In this document: positions 23,047 to 36,161 of the stretch, in pieces
Layout of the letters: each line of letters begins with the position of its first letter
Numbering within the stretch: position 1 is the stretch's first letter
Assembly (NCBI GenBank): GCA_030077755.1
Contig: JAQJZZ010000010.1
Coordinates: 124,001-188,000 of the forward strand
Origin: Filosporella fistucella
Taxonomy: Eukaryota; Ascomycota; Leotiomycetes; Helotiales
Direction: 5' to 3'
DNA length: 64,000 nucleotides
Made by a program: the position numbers and the translations under genes
Notes under the pieces: model-generated
The model's input: only the letters and a program-made list of their open reading frames with translations
What the model was told of the DNA's origin: nothing
Database searches by the model: none

Positions 23047-24637
23047 TGACGTTTTGGAGGGTAGGGAGGGAGAGGAGAAGGTTGTGAGGTTGGCTTGAAA
23101 TTTATACTTCTACTATATGACGACTTGGAACAGAATGATTGAAACAACTAGAATTGAAAAGATAGGTTAAAGCAGGCATATTCAAAGTGTAACGGAATTA
23201 CTGGATTAAACTAGGAAAAGATAGACTAAAGCAGTCCCATTTAAATTGTAATATTGCAAATGAGGGTCGCAAAGATTCAAAAACCAGAGCCGCTTTTAGC
23301 TTTCGGCTTGACAAAAAACTTCGCTAGCTGCTAACAGACAGATTACAACAAACACCTCGCTAAGAGCATTTTTCCGGAAAAGTCATCTTGAAGTATTTCT
23401 CTTCTCCATTTAACAAGAAACAACGCTCAGGTAATAATGAAGTTTCGAAACGAAGACTATCATTGACCCAAAACCAAAACAAAAAAGAAGGAAGGAAAAT
23501 ATCAGGAAGTCAACACACAAACTTGAAATAGAACTCTAAATATCCAGCTGACGCACAGAGCTAAGACCTCCTTTTCCCCCTCGCGAAGCATATTCTCGAC
23601 TCGAAACAAATTTGCAACTATTAAATGTCACATTTCACAATCAGATCTCAAGACATCCCCCTTATCTTAGCATTTCCACGATCCAAGCATCGCATTCTCG
23701 TCTCCTCACTCGATCTCCTTCCCCTCCAACTCCAGCACAAGAAAGCATCGGGGTCCAAAACACTAAATGACACGCGTGACGCAGCAAGTATCTTCCCCGT
23801 CTTCACTTCACCCCTGTCTCTCACCGTCATCGTCTCGTTTCTTCCTCTTCCCTTGTCTCCTTCCAAACCAATTATCAGATCAAATCCTGCTTCCTTGTCC
23901 CTTTCAAATTGGGTTTTTCCATCCAATCCCTTCCTCTTAACCGATGGCACAAGCCACAGCTACCCCTGAACTAGTACGTCATTTCACCATGTGGCTCAGC
24001 ATTTCCACGAACCCAAATGAAGATCTTTTCTCTATTGGGAAAAGTGTGACAGATTGGCAAAAAACCCTGAATTTCTTATTTTTACCTTGTCTGTTCGTGA
24101 AATGTGGAGAACAGGGTGTGGCGTCCACGTTTTCTCTGGACTCCACTTGAAAATTCGTAAGACGGACGAGCGAATTAAAAGACATATAGGAGATATTTTT
24201 ATTATTATGTAAAGGTTGAAGTGGAGCGACTTATGGGTAACGGCAACTGGGCTGAAAGACGCATCACGAGCCGACTGAGCCACGAGTGTAGAGCTGCGAT
24301 CGAGGTGCAAGTGTTTGCTGGCATGTTTTTTTCAACAAGGGGGTAACGAATCAGGATTGAACATACGTGGGTTGTCTTCCCTGCTTGCTTCCCTGTTTTG
24401 CGGAGAGGGGCCTGCAGGGCTGTGATGCGTTGCGTTGCCGTTGCGTTGCCAGCATCACGGCCATCTGAGCATCATACCACGATGTGAGTGAGTGAAACCT
24501 GGGAATAAAACCTGGTGTTTGCCCCCTCTTCCTGTTCGCTTTCCTTATTCTTATTATCGCTCATCAATCAATATACAATAGACTCACGTCAAATCAACAT
24601 CTCTCATTCATCTATTGGATACTAAGAGAATATCAAA
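23047..24637. other. Intergenic; promoter and leader of the SUR7/PalI-type gene at its right end
   Basis: About 1.6 kb. Overlapping frames of 114 codons (+, from 23625) and 100 codons (-, from 23950) occupy the same C/T-rich segment. They cannot both be genes and neither shows a motif. The last 130 bp before 24638 are C/T/A-rich and look like a fungal 5' leader. Confidence 0.45.
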
Positions 24638-25449
24638 ATGGCAAACACAGGATTCTTTCACCATATCGGTACTTTTCTACTTTTCGCAGCTGCGATTTTA
24701 TTGCTCATAACATGTATCTCTGCGCCAGTGGTGAATCCATGGGGATTACTGAAGATTACGCTTAAGAATGGGAGTCATATTGAGTTCGGAACCTTTGGTC
24801 ACTGTGTTACTATCAAGTAAGTGTTCTTGCTCGACTTTCATCTTTCTATACATTCAGTTCGATAATTTCAAACCATCATCATTCAAACATTTCAATGAAC
24901 AGAACTAACAACTACCACAGAAACGCAAACGATGCCTGCTCCGGCTCACACATAGGCTACAACCCCGTCTCCATCCTCTCCTCCTTCGACACTTCAACCC
25001 AATTCTCCACCGCCTCAGAAAACACCACCAAAGCCCTCACCCGCGTCATGGTCCTCCACCCCGTCGCCTGCGGCCTAGCATTCATAGCCTTCCTCCTTGC
25101 GGCCGGCTCCGGCGTATGCGGCGCCATCTTCGCCTCCATGGTTTCCCTCATCACATTCATAATTACTCTCGTCGTCACCGCGACTGATTTCGCATTATTC
25201 GCTATCATCAGGAATAAGATTAATGATAATACCGAGGAGAGCGGTGTTAAGGCGAAATATAGCGTGGCTATCTGGACGGAGTTGGCGGCGCTTATTTTGT
25301 TGTTGCTTGGTGCTGTGGTGGTGCTGTTTACGTGTTGCTCTAGTAGGATGCATAGACAGGATAGGCATCATAGCAAGGGTGGAGAGGCGGGATATGTTGG
25401 CACTACAACCACGAAGAGAAGGTTTTGGCAGAGGAGAAATAGGTATTAG
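24638..25449 (+). CDS. SUR7/PalI (Rim9-like) family four-helix membrane protein
   Basis: Two exons (24638-24816 and 24921-25449) separated by a 104-bp intron give 235 residues. The N-terminal pattern GFFHHIGTFLLFAA, a hydrophobic helix, then ISAPVV is typical of the fungal SUR7/PalI family. Three further hydrophobic segments follow: around VLHPVACGLAFIAFLLAAG, FASMVSLITFIITLVV and IWTELAALILLLLGAVV. The topology has an extracellular loop after helix 1 containing cysteines, and a short basic C-terminal tail (TTTKRRFWQRRNRY). Members act at the plasma membrane: in eisosomes and cell-wall integrity (Sur7), or in ambient pH signalling (PalI/Rim9). PalI itself usually carries a long cytoplasmic tail, which is missing here, so this is a short paralogue rather than PalI proper. 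Confidence 0.85.
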
Positions 25450-26004
25450 ATGCCTAGGAGAGAGAGTGAGATAGTGAAGGTGAGGAGAGAGGGGAAGGTG
25501 TATAATACCCATTGACTTCGAGGTTATGTTTCTTTCATCATTTTCCCATCCAAGCGCGTCAAGATACCAATGAGTCTTTGACTCTATAATAGTCCTACTT
25601 TTGTATTATACGATATCAAATCAACGAGAACTACTTTCAACACTATATTCTCATTTGAAAAGCAGTGCATTATCTCTTTCGTGAAATATTGGTCTTCTCT
25701 TCGATGATACTTGAACATATTACTATTCTAGTATCGACGTCCTTCTTCAGGCGCTCTAGTAGGTTCAAATTTCTATTTTCGAGCCGATGATCTCAAGACG
25801 CCTCGCCTTGCAAAGTCTTGGACTGTCTCCAACAGCCTCAACGTACGATTACTAAGCAGGATTTAGGCTGCCATATCACGATTCAGTATCAAGGGAACCA
25901 TGCGATGCTTTACTATTCTACTCTATTAAAGAGTGTTATCTAAGAGTCGTGCAATTTGACTGTATGAACAAACTCCATTCGTTCATTATCACAGCTATTG
26001 CAAC
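25450..26004. other. Intergenic
   Basis: About 550 bp between the SUR7/PalI-type gene and the HET-domain locus. Nothing was recognised. Confidence 0.5.
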
Positions 26005-27762
26005 ATGGTCCATCATGTCTCAAGTATACTTCCGGTGCAATCCTCAGGAACGGGCTTACAGGAATTCGAATATCCCAAACTAACACACTCTCGCATGATT
26101 CGCCTGCTCTATATCTGCCCTGAGAGTGTTACCTCCTTGCCACTTCGGTGTAAGGTCGAAGAGGTGAACATCGACAAGTGTTCCACGCGCCATAGATACA
26201 AGGCAATTTCATATTTCTGGGGATCCGAGGAACCAAAATCAATCATCTGGATCAATGAAAGGCGGCTCGAGATCACTGCGAATTGTTTCGCGGCTTTACA
26301 GCGCCTTCGTGAGATAGAAGCTACTTATGTATGGATCGATGCTATTTGCATTAATCAAGGGGATGATGAGGAAAAAACAAGCCAAATCTCCCTCATGAGG
26401 GACATCTATTACTTCGCTGATGAAGTGACTTGTTGGCTGGGATGTAGCAAAGTCGATCCAGCCCGTAGAACCATCGAGGATCTCGCCTTTGCATTGATAA
26501 AGAAATTGCACGGCAAACCTGAGAAAGATCTGATAGGCTCTCTTCGGTCGATAGAACAGCTTCATGATGACGAGCAAGGCTGGAGAGCTTTAGCAAAAAT
26601 CCTCCTACACGAGTGGTTTGAGAGAGTATGGGTATATCAAGAGGTTATCGTTGCTAAACGGGTCAAGCTTCTCTTCCACTATTACTACCAGCCATACGAA
26701 ACTGTCGTAAAGCCGGCCATGAGTCTATGGTCCTACATTTTAGATCTTCAGACTCGGACCGCTATCAGAGATCCTTTCGAGAATATGCGGGAAGAACTTT
26801 TTCGAGTTTCGCAGCAATTCCGTGCCCGGAACATCTACGATAGAAACAAACGTCAATTGGAAGGTATAGATTTTCAGGATGTGCTGATAGCTACACAACA
26901 TTTGAAGTGTAAGCGCCCTGAGGACCGCGTGTTTGCGCTCTAAGGTGTGCTAAATGATGCTCCGCGGCGTATTAGGTTTGACTACAGTTATTCAGTCACC
27001 GACATCTACACCTATTCCACTCTGAATGCAATTGAAGAGAGCAGGTCTTTAGAGCTCCTGAGTTTGGCGGAAAGTAGCAATCGCATTGCGGGAAACTCCT
27101 GGGCGCTTCCTTCTTGGGTACCAGATTGGCGCGTCGAAGTGCTCAAAGGGAAAGTCCCGTTACAGCATAGCATCTATAAAGCTGCGTTTGGCTTTGGACT
27201 GGAAAAAGACAATCAGCATGAATCTTCAATACTAGAGGTTAATGGGATTCTGGTTGACACTGTTATTCCAGGGTCTTTCAGCCTCGATGAGCGAAAGTAT
27301 ACCTATGGGCTTGCTGACTGGGAGTCGCAATTCGACGAATATCCAAACAGAGATCATGGATACCACGCATGGGTTCGAACGATCACCGCAGATAGAAACG
27401 ACAAAGACACTAGAAGGTTTTCTCGCCTAACTAATGATATCTTCCAGCAATATGTTGGACTCTCTCAACTACCCCGTAGACCTGGGGAAGCATTGGCACA
27501 CTTATTCGAGCAAACCATCTATCGCACTGTGAAATCACGAGCATTCTTTATTTCCAAGTCCGGTTATATGGGTTTAGGTCCGCTTGATACTGACACGGAT
27601 GACGAGATTTGTATTCTCAGAGGTAGCAATGTACCCTTTCTTTTACGGAAGAAAGCCAATCATTATATCCTTGTTGGCGAGTGTTTTGTGTGGGGCTTGA
27701 TGGACGACGAAGCTGTGAAAGATGTCACAGATAGTGACTTTATCACATTTAGATTAGAATGA
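26005..27762 (+). pseudogene. HET-domain (heterokaryon incompatibility) gene interrupted by one in-frame TAA
   Basis: A single reading frame runs from ATG 26005 to TAG 27762 (585 codons), broken only by TAA at 26941-26943 (codon 313). The upstream part carries the HET domain: YKAISYFWGS, YVWIDAICINQGDDEEKTSQ, and WFERVWVYQEV. The stop falls in RPEDRVFAL*GVLND, where HET proteins usually read FALLG, so one Leu codon (TTA or similar) has become TAA. The downstream 272 codons continue normally, with the segment WALPSWVPDW typical of HET proteins. HET proteins trigger cell death when incompatible hyphae fuse. The truncated 312-residue product keeps the HET domain and could still act. Either a real null or short allele or a sequence error is possible. 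No nearby intron would remove the stop. Confidence 0.85.
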
Positions 27763-28737
27763 TAGTCTTGATAAATGAAAATTATATCCCGAGTGCATAA
27801 TGAGCTCGGTATTGATGCAAGGACTCGAAATCTGCGTAGCTTTGCTGGTGAATTTCTTGAATTGTCTCTGGTTTAGCATTGAAACTGCTGCCAAAGGTGG
27901 GTCTAACAATTTATTGGCAATTATTTCCATCCGCATCCATAATCTGACCTTCATCACAGCCCCTGAGAGCATTTGCTGCCCGTTTTCCCCCCTAGTTATC
28001 TCTAAACAGAATAACCATATTGTGATTCTAAAGCTTGCAAAGCCACTCGTATGGTTTCAGGGCGTGGAAAAATGGAGAACTCGGAATGGAACTGGTAATT
28101 AACCTACTACAGCAGATGTAGTCCAAAAGAAATTCCATTAGCAACATCCTTGTGGGCGGCTGAAAGTAAATATTAAGAGCTGGATTTCAGCATGCACTTC
28201 CATATTCGTGTTTAGGACTTCAGAATCATGGCTAAGAAATGATATAGAGAGCTTGGGTATGAAAATAGGTAGTATAATGTATCTAGGGGAAGTGTAAATA
28301 ATCTATTGTATATTTTTCGGCACTGATACATAGTCATCCATCTCCTCTCGATAGCAAAACTCTGGGACTGCATTCTGTAAGTATAAATTTGTTTAAGATT
28401 GAAGGCTATATTGTTTCATTATGAGACCTTCCATTAGGTGCTCCAGTCTTTAGGGTATCTTTGATAATCGCAAGTTCCCATTGGGCCGTCTCCATGTGTG
28501 ATCACAAGTTAGCAAAAAAAATCAGACAAGGAAATCCGGCAGGAATAGCGATTGTCATGAAGAACCATGCCACTTTTTGATTTTGAAATGCATCGCAGCT
28601 AACCATATCTACCCATCTTTCAACCCAAGTCTATGTGATCCCTCCCCAGAACTTTTATTCTCTATCCTCATATCCTCCACCCATCATGCATCATATCATG
28701 GTATCATAACTCCCCTCCCATCCAAAACACAAGATCC
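27763..28737. other. Intergenic
   Basis: About 970 bp between the HET locus and the spermidine synthase 3' end. It is AT-rich with short frames only. No repeat or RNA gene was seen. Confidence 0.5.
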
Positions 28738-30106
<1,369 letters not shown>

Positions 30107-32192
30107 GGCTGCTTTGACGGCGGGATGAGCACGGTAGAGGTGTCTGAGGGTTGTAGATGTAGAAAATCTGGAGATCAACCGAACTGTCAGAGTTTGAAGT
30201 TTGTGGAAGAAGAGAAGTAGATTGGGAGAAATTGATTGTGGTTGTAGATGTTTTGAAGTTGAGGCATAAAAGTGAACAAGATTTTTTTTCTTCTCCCTCA
30301 TGATTGCTGGCTCAGCCGACAGCAAGCCGACACCGATTGTTTGCCGCTAAAAAGCATCCCGCCATTAGTGCCACACTCAGTACCTCCGTACGGTACATGT
30401 CACCCTATCAGCAACACGCCCACGTTATGGCAAGTGTCAAAACTCCCGTCTGACCAGTACTATGTACGTACCAGTACCAGTCCCAATCCCAATCCCAATA
30501 ATCCCAGCACCAGCGGCAGAGCAACATCGCAGAGAAGAGGCTTGAGCACGTTGGAAACGGAGGAATGCCACACCTTCGCGTGGATGACAGGCCTCGGGGA
30601 TAGAAAGCCGTTTGGATGTGCGTGTGCCATGAACGGGAGACGGACGGCTGAAGCATTTAGGTGGGATCTGATCCTGCCATCCCGAGCAGATGCAGCAGAG
30701 TCAAGAGATACCGAGTGTGGGAGCATGGTAGCCAGATGGTGCTAGTCAAGAGAGGAATAGATCCAGACCGAGAGGTTTCGATGTTTGGAGGCATACCGGA
30801 GGCATATCATTGGGTTTGGATTTGGATTCGGTTTTGGGGTTATACTTGGAGCTGCATTAAATGGTGATGGAGGTGCATTGAATTAGACTTTTAACTTTTG
30901 ACTGGTGAAGCACGAGAGGATTCACGGCAAAAGCAAAGAAGAAGCATAGAACAAGCATATTGAAGCTTGGAAGTGTAAATGAGGAATAGGGGGAGGGGCA
31001 TAAAAAGCATTAGCCATAAGGAATAAGTCGAGGTTGTTGCTGTTTATGTTACAAGTACTTGTCCTCTGAATAGGAATAAGAGGTCATTACGAGGCTTTGT
31101 GTTGTCTTTGCCATCCAGAGAAGCTCTATTGAAACAATTGATTTGCCCTCTTGGTGATAGTGCCTTGTTATTCCTTATATGCTTCCACTTGCACCGACCT
31201 CAAACAACTCTACTATACACCTCCTAGTCTCCCCAACTACTTTGCTTCTTTGCCTACCACTATACGCAGCTCTATTTATACTTGTTATTAAGCTGCACTA
31301 CCAACCTGTCTATTCCAGTACTAAAATAATCTGTCTCGAAGTTAGACTGTCCTATTCCTATTCTCGACCTTACTATTGTGACACTTCGGCACCCGCCTTC
31401 TAGACTGTTCGTCTCACACCCCTCACACTCATACGCACTTCACCATCACAACCCCTCGGCTTCATCCCATATCTCGTCCTACTACGTGTGCTCTTCCGAC
31501 CTCACTGCCGTGCTACCCTGTTGCTGCGAAGTTGCGAATACAACAGAAGATTACAATCTTCCAAACACTCTCCCAATTCATCTTTGTGTCCGCGATCTAC
31601 ACAGCTTGTCCAGCAAAGCCGGGTCCTTACGCTGGCCTCGACGTTGGTCTCCTAAACAAATTCGAACCCAAACTACACTCTCACACCAGTCTACAGTACC
31701 CGAACACCAAAAGAAGACTGACTCGACTACCTCACCCCAGAAATACCCACAGCCTTTACGAACCATCACACCCAATTCACATTCGATCCAACTGAGCGCA
31801 TCCCGGTTCCGTAGCCCGTCCTTGCTCTGGCCTAGTAAACTCGAAATATCATTGCACTCACTACTGGACTGTACTTGCATCCATTGCGAATTGCGTTTGC
31901 CGGTCCTGGTCTCATTACCTATTCTATCACTTGCAGTGTCAGTGCGCACAATCCTTCCATTCGAACAAGACCAGGTCCAGGAGTGGCGGTGGTGAGAGCC
32001 TGACAGGCATTCGAAATCTCCTTTATTGTTGCATGCATCCCTCCCATACCTGATACAGTACACACCAAAACCTTTCAACCTTCACCTCGACCTCTTCAAA
32101 TCCACATCAACAACCTCCTACATTGTCGCTGTTGCGGCGCAGATGAAATCCGATCTTAACCACCCAAATTCACCACGGCACAATTATTCAGG
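30107..32192. other. Divergent promoter region of spermidine synthase and G-alpha genes
   Basis: About 2.1 kb between two start codons. From about 31180 to 32150 the plus strand is strongly C/T-rich, as in a long 5' leader for the G-alpha gene. A 205-codon frame there (31378-31995) opens with GTG and has the composition of untranslated leader, so I do not call it a gene. No RNA gene was seen. Confidence 0.5.
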
Positions 32193-33486
32193 ATGTGTTT
32201 TGGAGGTAGGGAAGATGCTGAGGCTAAGAGGAGTCGAGAGATAGACCAACTCATCCACCGGGATGAAAAGGTGATGCAGAAGGTCGTGAAATTGTTGCTA
32301 TTGGGTAAGCCATGAATTCCCCCAACACCACCCGCCAACCACATCACATCACATTCTTTGTGGAGTCCGAGGCTGATGTTCTGAATAGGCGCCGGAGAGA
32401 GTGGAAAGTCAACAATTCTCAAGCAAATGCGACTGATTTACACCAAAGATGGATTTACGAAGAACGAAAAGGAAGAATGGCGTGTCATTATCTTCAATAA
32501 TATTCTCGATGGTCTGCGGATGACAATTGATGCAATGGACGAGTTTGGAATCACATTCGAATACGAAAATACTGGAGTATGTTTTAGATCTGCGAATAAT
32601 TGACAATTCCGATGCTAATCTTCTAGGCTCACCTTCCTGTCATCATGCAAGAGAAAGACCTTAGACCCTACGAACCAATACCAGTAGAATATCTGCGAGC
32701 ATTCAAGGACATGTGGAGAGATCCAGGAATACAAAAGGCCATTGAGAGAGGAAATGAATTCGCATTACATGACAACCTGAGCTAGTGAGTATTACTGTCT
32801 GCAAATGGTTACAGATCTCTGACGAAACTTAAAAGTTTCTTTATCGACCTTGATCGTTTATTTAGTAAGGAGTTTATACCTACCGATCAAGATGTCCTTC
32901 GCGCAAGACTTCGAACTACTGGTATCACAGAAACAGTATTCGACCTCGGGTCATTACAATACCGAATGTTTGATGTTGGAGGACAAAGATCAGAACGGAA
33001 GAAGTGGATCCATTGCTTTGAGAATGTCAATGCTTTGATGTTCTTGGTCGCAATCAGTGGATATGATCAATGTCTAGCAGAAGACAAAGACGGGGTATGT
33101 GAGAAATTTCGGATCTGCCGGAAGTATACTAACATCTGCAGAACCAAATGCAAGAAGCTCTCATGCTGTGGGAATCGATCGCAAATTCACACTGGTTCAA
33201 GAATTCGTCTCTAATTCTCTTCCTAAACAAGATGGATTTGTTCAAGGCAAAAGTAGCGACAAGTCCAATCACCAAATTCGGCTTCTCCGATTTCCAAGGT
33301 GACACCACCGATCCTACTCAAACGAGCAAATACTTCATGGACAAATTTGTCGCTTTAAATCGCAGTCCTGGTCGGGAAGTCTACTCGCATTTCACAAACG
33401 CAACTGATACAGATCTACTGAAAGTCACCATGGCATCAGTACAAGATATGATCATCCAAAAGAATCTCCAAAAATTGATTCTATGA
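32193..33486 (+). CDS. Heterotrimeric G-protein alpha subunit, group II (GNA-2-like)
   Basis: Five exons (32193-32304, 32389-32576, 32627-32784, 32866-33094, 33142-33486) give 343 residues. All guanine-nucleotide motifs are present: P-loop GAGESGKST, switch I RTTGITET, switch [14 protein letters not shown], base-recognition FLNKMD, and TNATDT in place of TCAT. The start MCFGGRE is characteristic of fungal group II subunits. It has no Gly at position 2, so the usual N-myristoylation is not expected, while Cys2 could be palmitoylated. The C-terminus NLQKLIL is the receptor-contact region. The first intron splits the P-loop region. Group II subunits in other fungi have modest, partly redundant roles in nutrient sensing and development. 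Confidence 0.95.
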
Positions 33487-35049
33487 TCGCTTTCCAAATA
33501 CTATTGGATACCTTCATATACCCGCCCATACATCTCGCCATCACGCGCCGTAATGACTTGACGGACTTCGATACCCAGCCACATAAAACCCTACGACGAT
33601 CTGAACGATATCGTCAATTGAACAACAGATGTTCTATTCCTTTTCCTGTACATGAATACAGCATATTCGTTTTTCGATTTTCCCACTTTTGCTCAGCTTA
33701 GCACAGCAGCGCAGCGCATGAGCGTTCATTGCGATTCGGAGGCCCTAGTTACATATTTCTTGCAAGCACTACATTTCGGTACTGAGTTGCGCCCTCATGT
33801 ACCAGGCGTCTTTTTTTCTTCTCTGTTTTTTGGCAGAGGAGTCGGAGGCTTTTTAGCTTGAGAGCGCTTTGCCATTTGCGAGCGAGAGAATGGGTATAGA
33901 TGAGATGAAGGAGAGGAGGAGAGGAGTGCATAAAAGATGGTGTTGGTAGGATAGGATAAGTAGTTAGCTCCGCTGTTAATAGACGAGATGATGCTCCCTC
34001 CGCATACTATACATCTCCTACACCTATGTAGCGCTTCGTTTCTCACTCTCCACAGTTCTCCAAATTCAATATTTCCATCCCCCAACCATCTTTCACAGAA
34101 ATCTTCACAGTTAATTAGTTAATCAATCCATAAATGAAAAACAATTAAATAATCCATCTCGGTATGCAATATAAAAGCTTAATTCCAGCCCCCTAGATAG
34201 GGTAATTTCCGCTTCTCGGACAAATTTTACGGAGAAGGAGGATAAATAGCCTGATGGTACGGGAGAAAAGCCACAAAGCTTATTTTTGGATACTTAGGGG
34301 TATTTCATCCGCCGTTTTAGGGAGGGGATGGTTTGGAGAGGAAGAGGGAGGTGGAGGGAGGTCTGGATCTGGGTATGAAGGCATGAATGGATGAATGGAT
34401 GGAAAGAGAATTTTGGTTGTGGTTCTTTTAGGGAGAAGAAAGGGATGGGAAAAGGGGTAGTGGTGTTTTTATAGGGGAGAGAGAGGGTTTAATACCGCTT
34501 AACGTGTTATATAAAAGACGTGATACTGCCCACAGCTACAGACGAAGATCTTCTTGCAGAGCTTTACCTTATTGTTACTCGGAAGGAACGGATTTCTTTT
34601 CGATATACTTCTCCTTTATAAGAACGTGAGATATTATCTTAGCTTAAGTAAAAATCGAGATTTAGGATCAAGTTCAGGCGTATAGTGAATTGAAGGGTCT
34701 AGTGAGGATATATATAGAATTAGGGTTGACTTTTTGGAAGGCTAGCGATAGGAGTTAAGGATTAAAATTTTGGAAGAGTTTGGAAAAGCTCGTTGGGGGG
34801 TTTTTTTTGGATCTCGTTACTCCGTATATCCTTGATAATTACAGAATTTCATTGCGAATATTTCCTGCTGAGCTATCTCTTGAGATTCTACTATTGCTGT
34901 GCAGATTCGATCTTAGCATTTGTGTGATAGGTAGAGAGGTTCCTTCCCTCTACTCTCACTATCTGTTGGCGCCTTCCTCACACTAGTTGTCGGTCTGTCT
35001 TATAGAATGCCGAGTCGAACATCATTGCACCCATTTCTTGTCTTGTCTT
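33487..35049. other. Intergenic, AT-rich
   Basis: About 1.6 kb downstream of the G-alpha gene. It becomes TA-rich from about 34490 onward, with stop codons in all frames. It leads into the decayed membrane-protein gene, whose 5' part may begin here but is no longer readable. Confidence 0.4.
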
Positions 35050-36161
35050 GCTTTTTCTTGAGACCGTGTCATCACAGCTTGAACCAAAGCGCTTTGCTGT
35101 AGATATCGCTCAATGCGATGTATCTGTCGCTTAGCTTGTATTTCATTTGCACAAATAATTACCATGGTGTACGTAATTTGTGCAATCGAGTATGCCTGTT
35201 GGTTTAGCGTAAGTCTTGACGTCGCCACACATTCCGAAATGCTGATAAAATTTCTTTCGATCAGAAGCCTCTCGACGTACAAGACCCTGAGCTGGTGTTT
35301 GATGAGACCTTACTCGGCCATCTCGCCATAATGATGGAGAAATTCGCTTATCAATCACAACTTGAATGGGTTACTATGTATCGGGTCCAAAAGGACAATG
35401 AACCCAGCGGTTTAATTCAAAATTCTAATCGAAAATTGTCGCTGCAATTCTCGCCAGCTGTCTCCAAGTCTCATATTCTACCAGCTGGCACTACTCTAAA
35501 ATGTGGGCTTGGAAGACCACTACTCTGCCCCCAAGATGACAAGCTTTTCAATCTAACAGCAGAAGCTATGAAGAGATGGAATTTGATAGCGCAAGAATTG
35601 TATCATGGCAGTCGGCCAGTATCAATCAATACTAGAAGCGTGAAAGAGTCGACGCTCCAGAGATGGGTGACTGACTGGGGCGAGCAGCCCAGCTTGAGTG
35701 TCCAAACAAGCAACCTCATTAGCATAGATACGGCCAGTCTACCATCTCTAGCGCATAAATTCGACTCTTTCATAGTTCTCCGTCACTTATTTCCTCTCGC
35801 TACACTTCTTCCGGCTCTTCACGCTGGCATACACTTGACTACCTGATATTTTGAATTTCCTACCAAAATTGAGTACTTCCGTTGGAAGATCGCATGTCTT
35901 GATATCATAATTAGTTTCCCACTGTTTTAATTGATTATAGTATTTAGTTATCTCTTTTGGGCTTGCGTGTACAGGGGGAAAATCTTCCTTAGTGAAGCAA
36001 CCCCCAATCCTGTCTTTCATAGGCTTTTTGTTGCGATAACCCTTGCTTGTTATATTTGGGCTAGGGCCTACATCATACTAGAAGCTTTCGTCAGCCTTCG
36101 ACGCGTTCCCATTGGTGTGTACTGGATTCCAGCTTGGGCCCAGATGATTCCACATATATGA
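35050..36161 (+). pseudogene. Decayed fungal multi-pass membrane protein gene (two in-frame stops)
   Basis: Reading on the plus strand, a frame ending FSKPLDVQDPELV is formed by removing a 56-bp intron (35209-35264, GTAAGT...CAG, phase 0). The frame continues to 36161 interrupted only by TGA at 35844-35846 and TAA at 35928-35930. Segments match a large family of unnamed fungal membrane proteins: VYVICAIEYACWFSKPLDV (helix, then KP.DV), PLATLLPALHAGIHLT followed by the stop where the family has A-W-N-F, FEFPTKIE, and the C-terminus ARAYIILEAFVSLRRVPIGV, ending in QMIPHI. The TGA replaces a Trp codon (TGG to TGA), and the TAA could come from CAA. Both are C-to-T/G-to-A type changes of the kind made by RIP. 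The N-terminal part upstream of about 35113 is unrecognisable. Family assignment is from remembered pattern, not a search. Confidence 0.7.

Noticed and set aside
23625..23969. 114-codon plus-strand frame and 100-codon minus-strand frame in the same place
   Set aside because: The frames overlap almost completely, the composition is C/T-rich, and neither has a motif or a spliced continuation.
31378..31995. 205-codon frame upstream of the G-alpha gene
   Set aside because: It opens with GTG, is C/T-rich with high Ser/Pro/Leu/His as expected from an untranslated leader, and overlaps a 166-codon frame on the other strand. No domain pattern.
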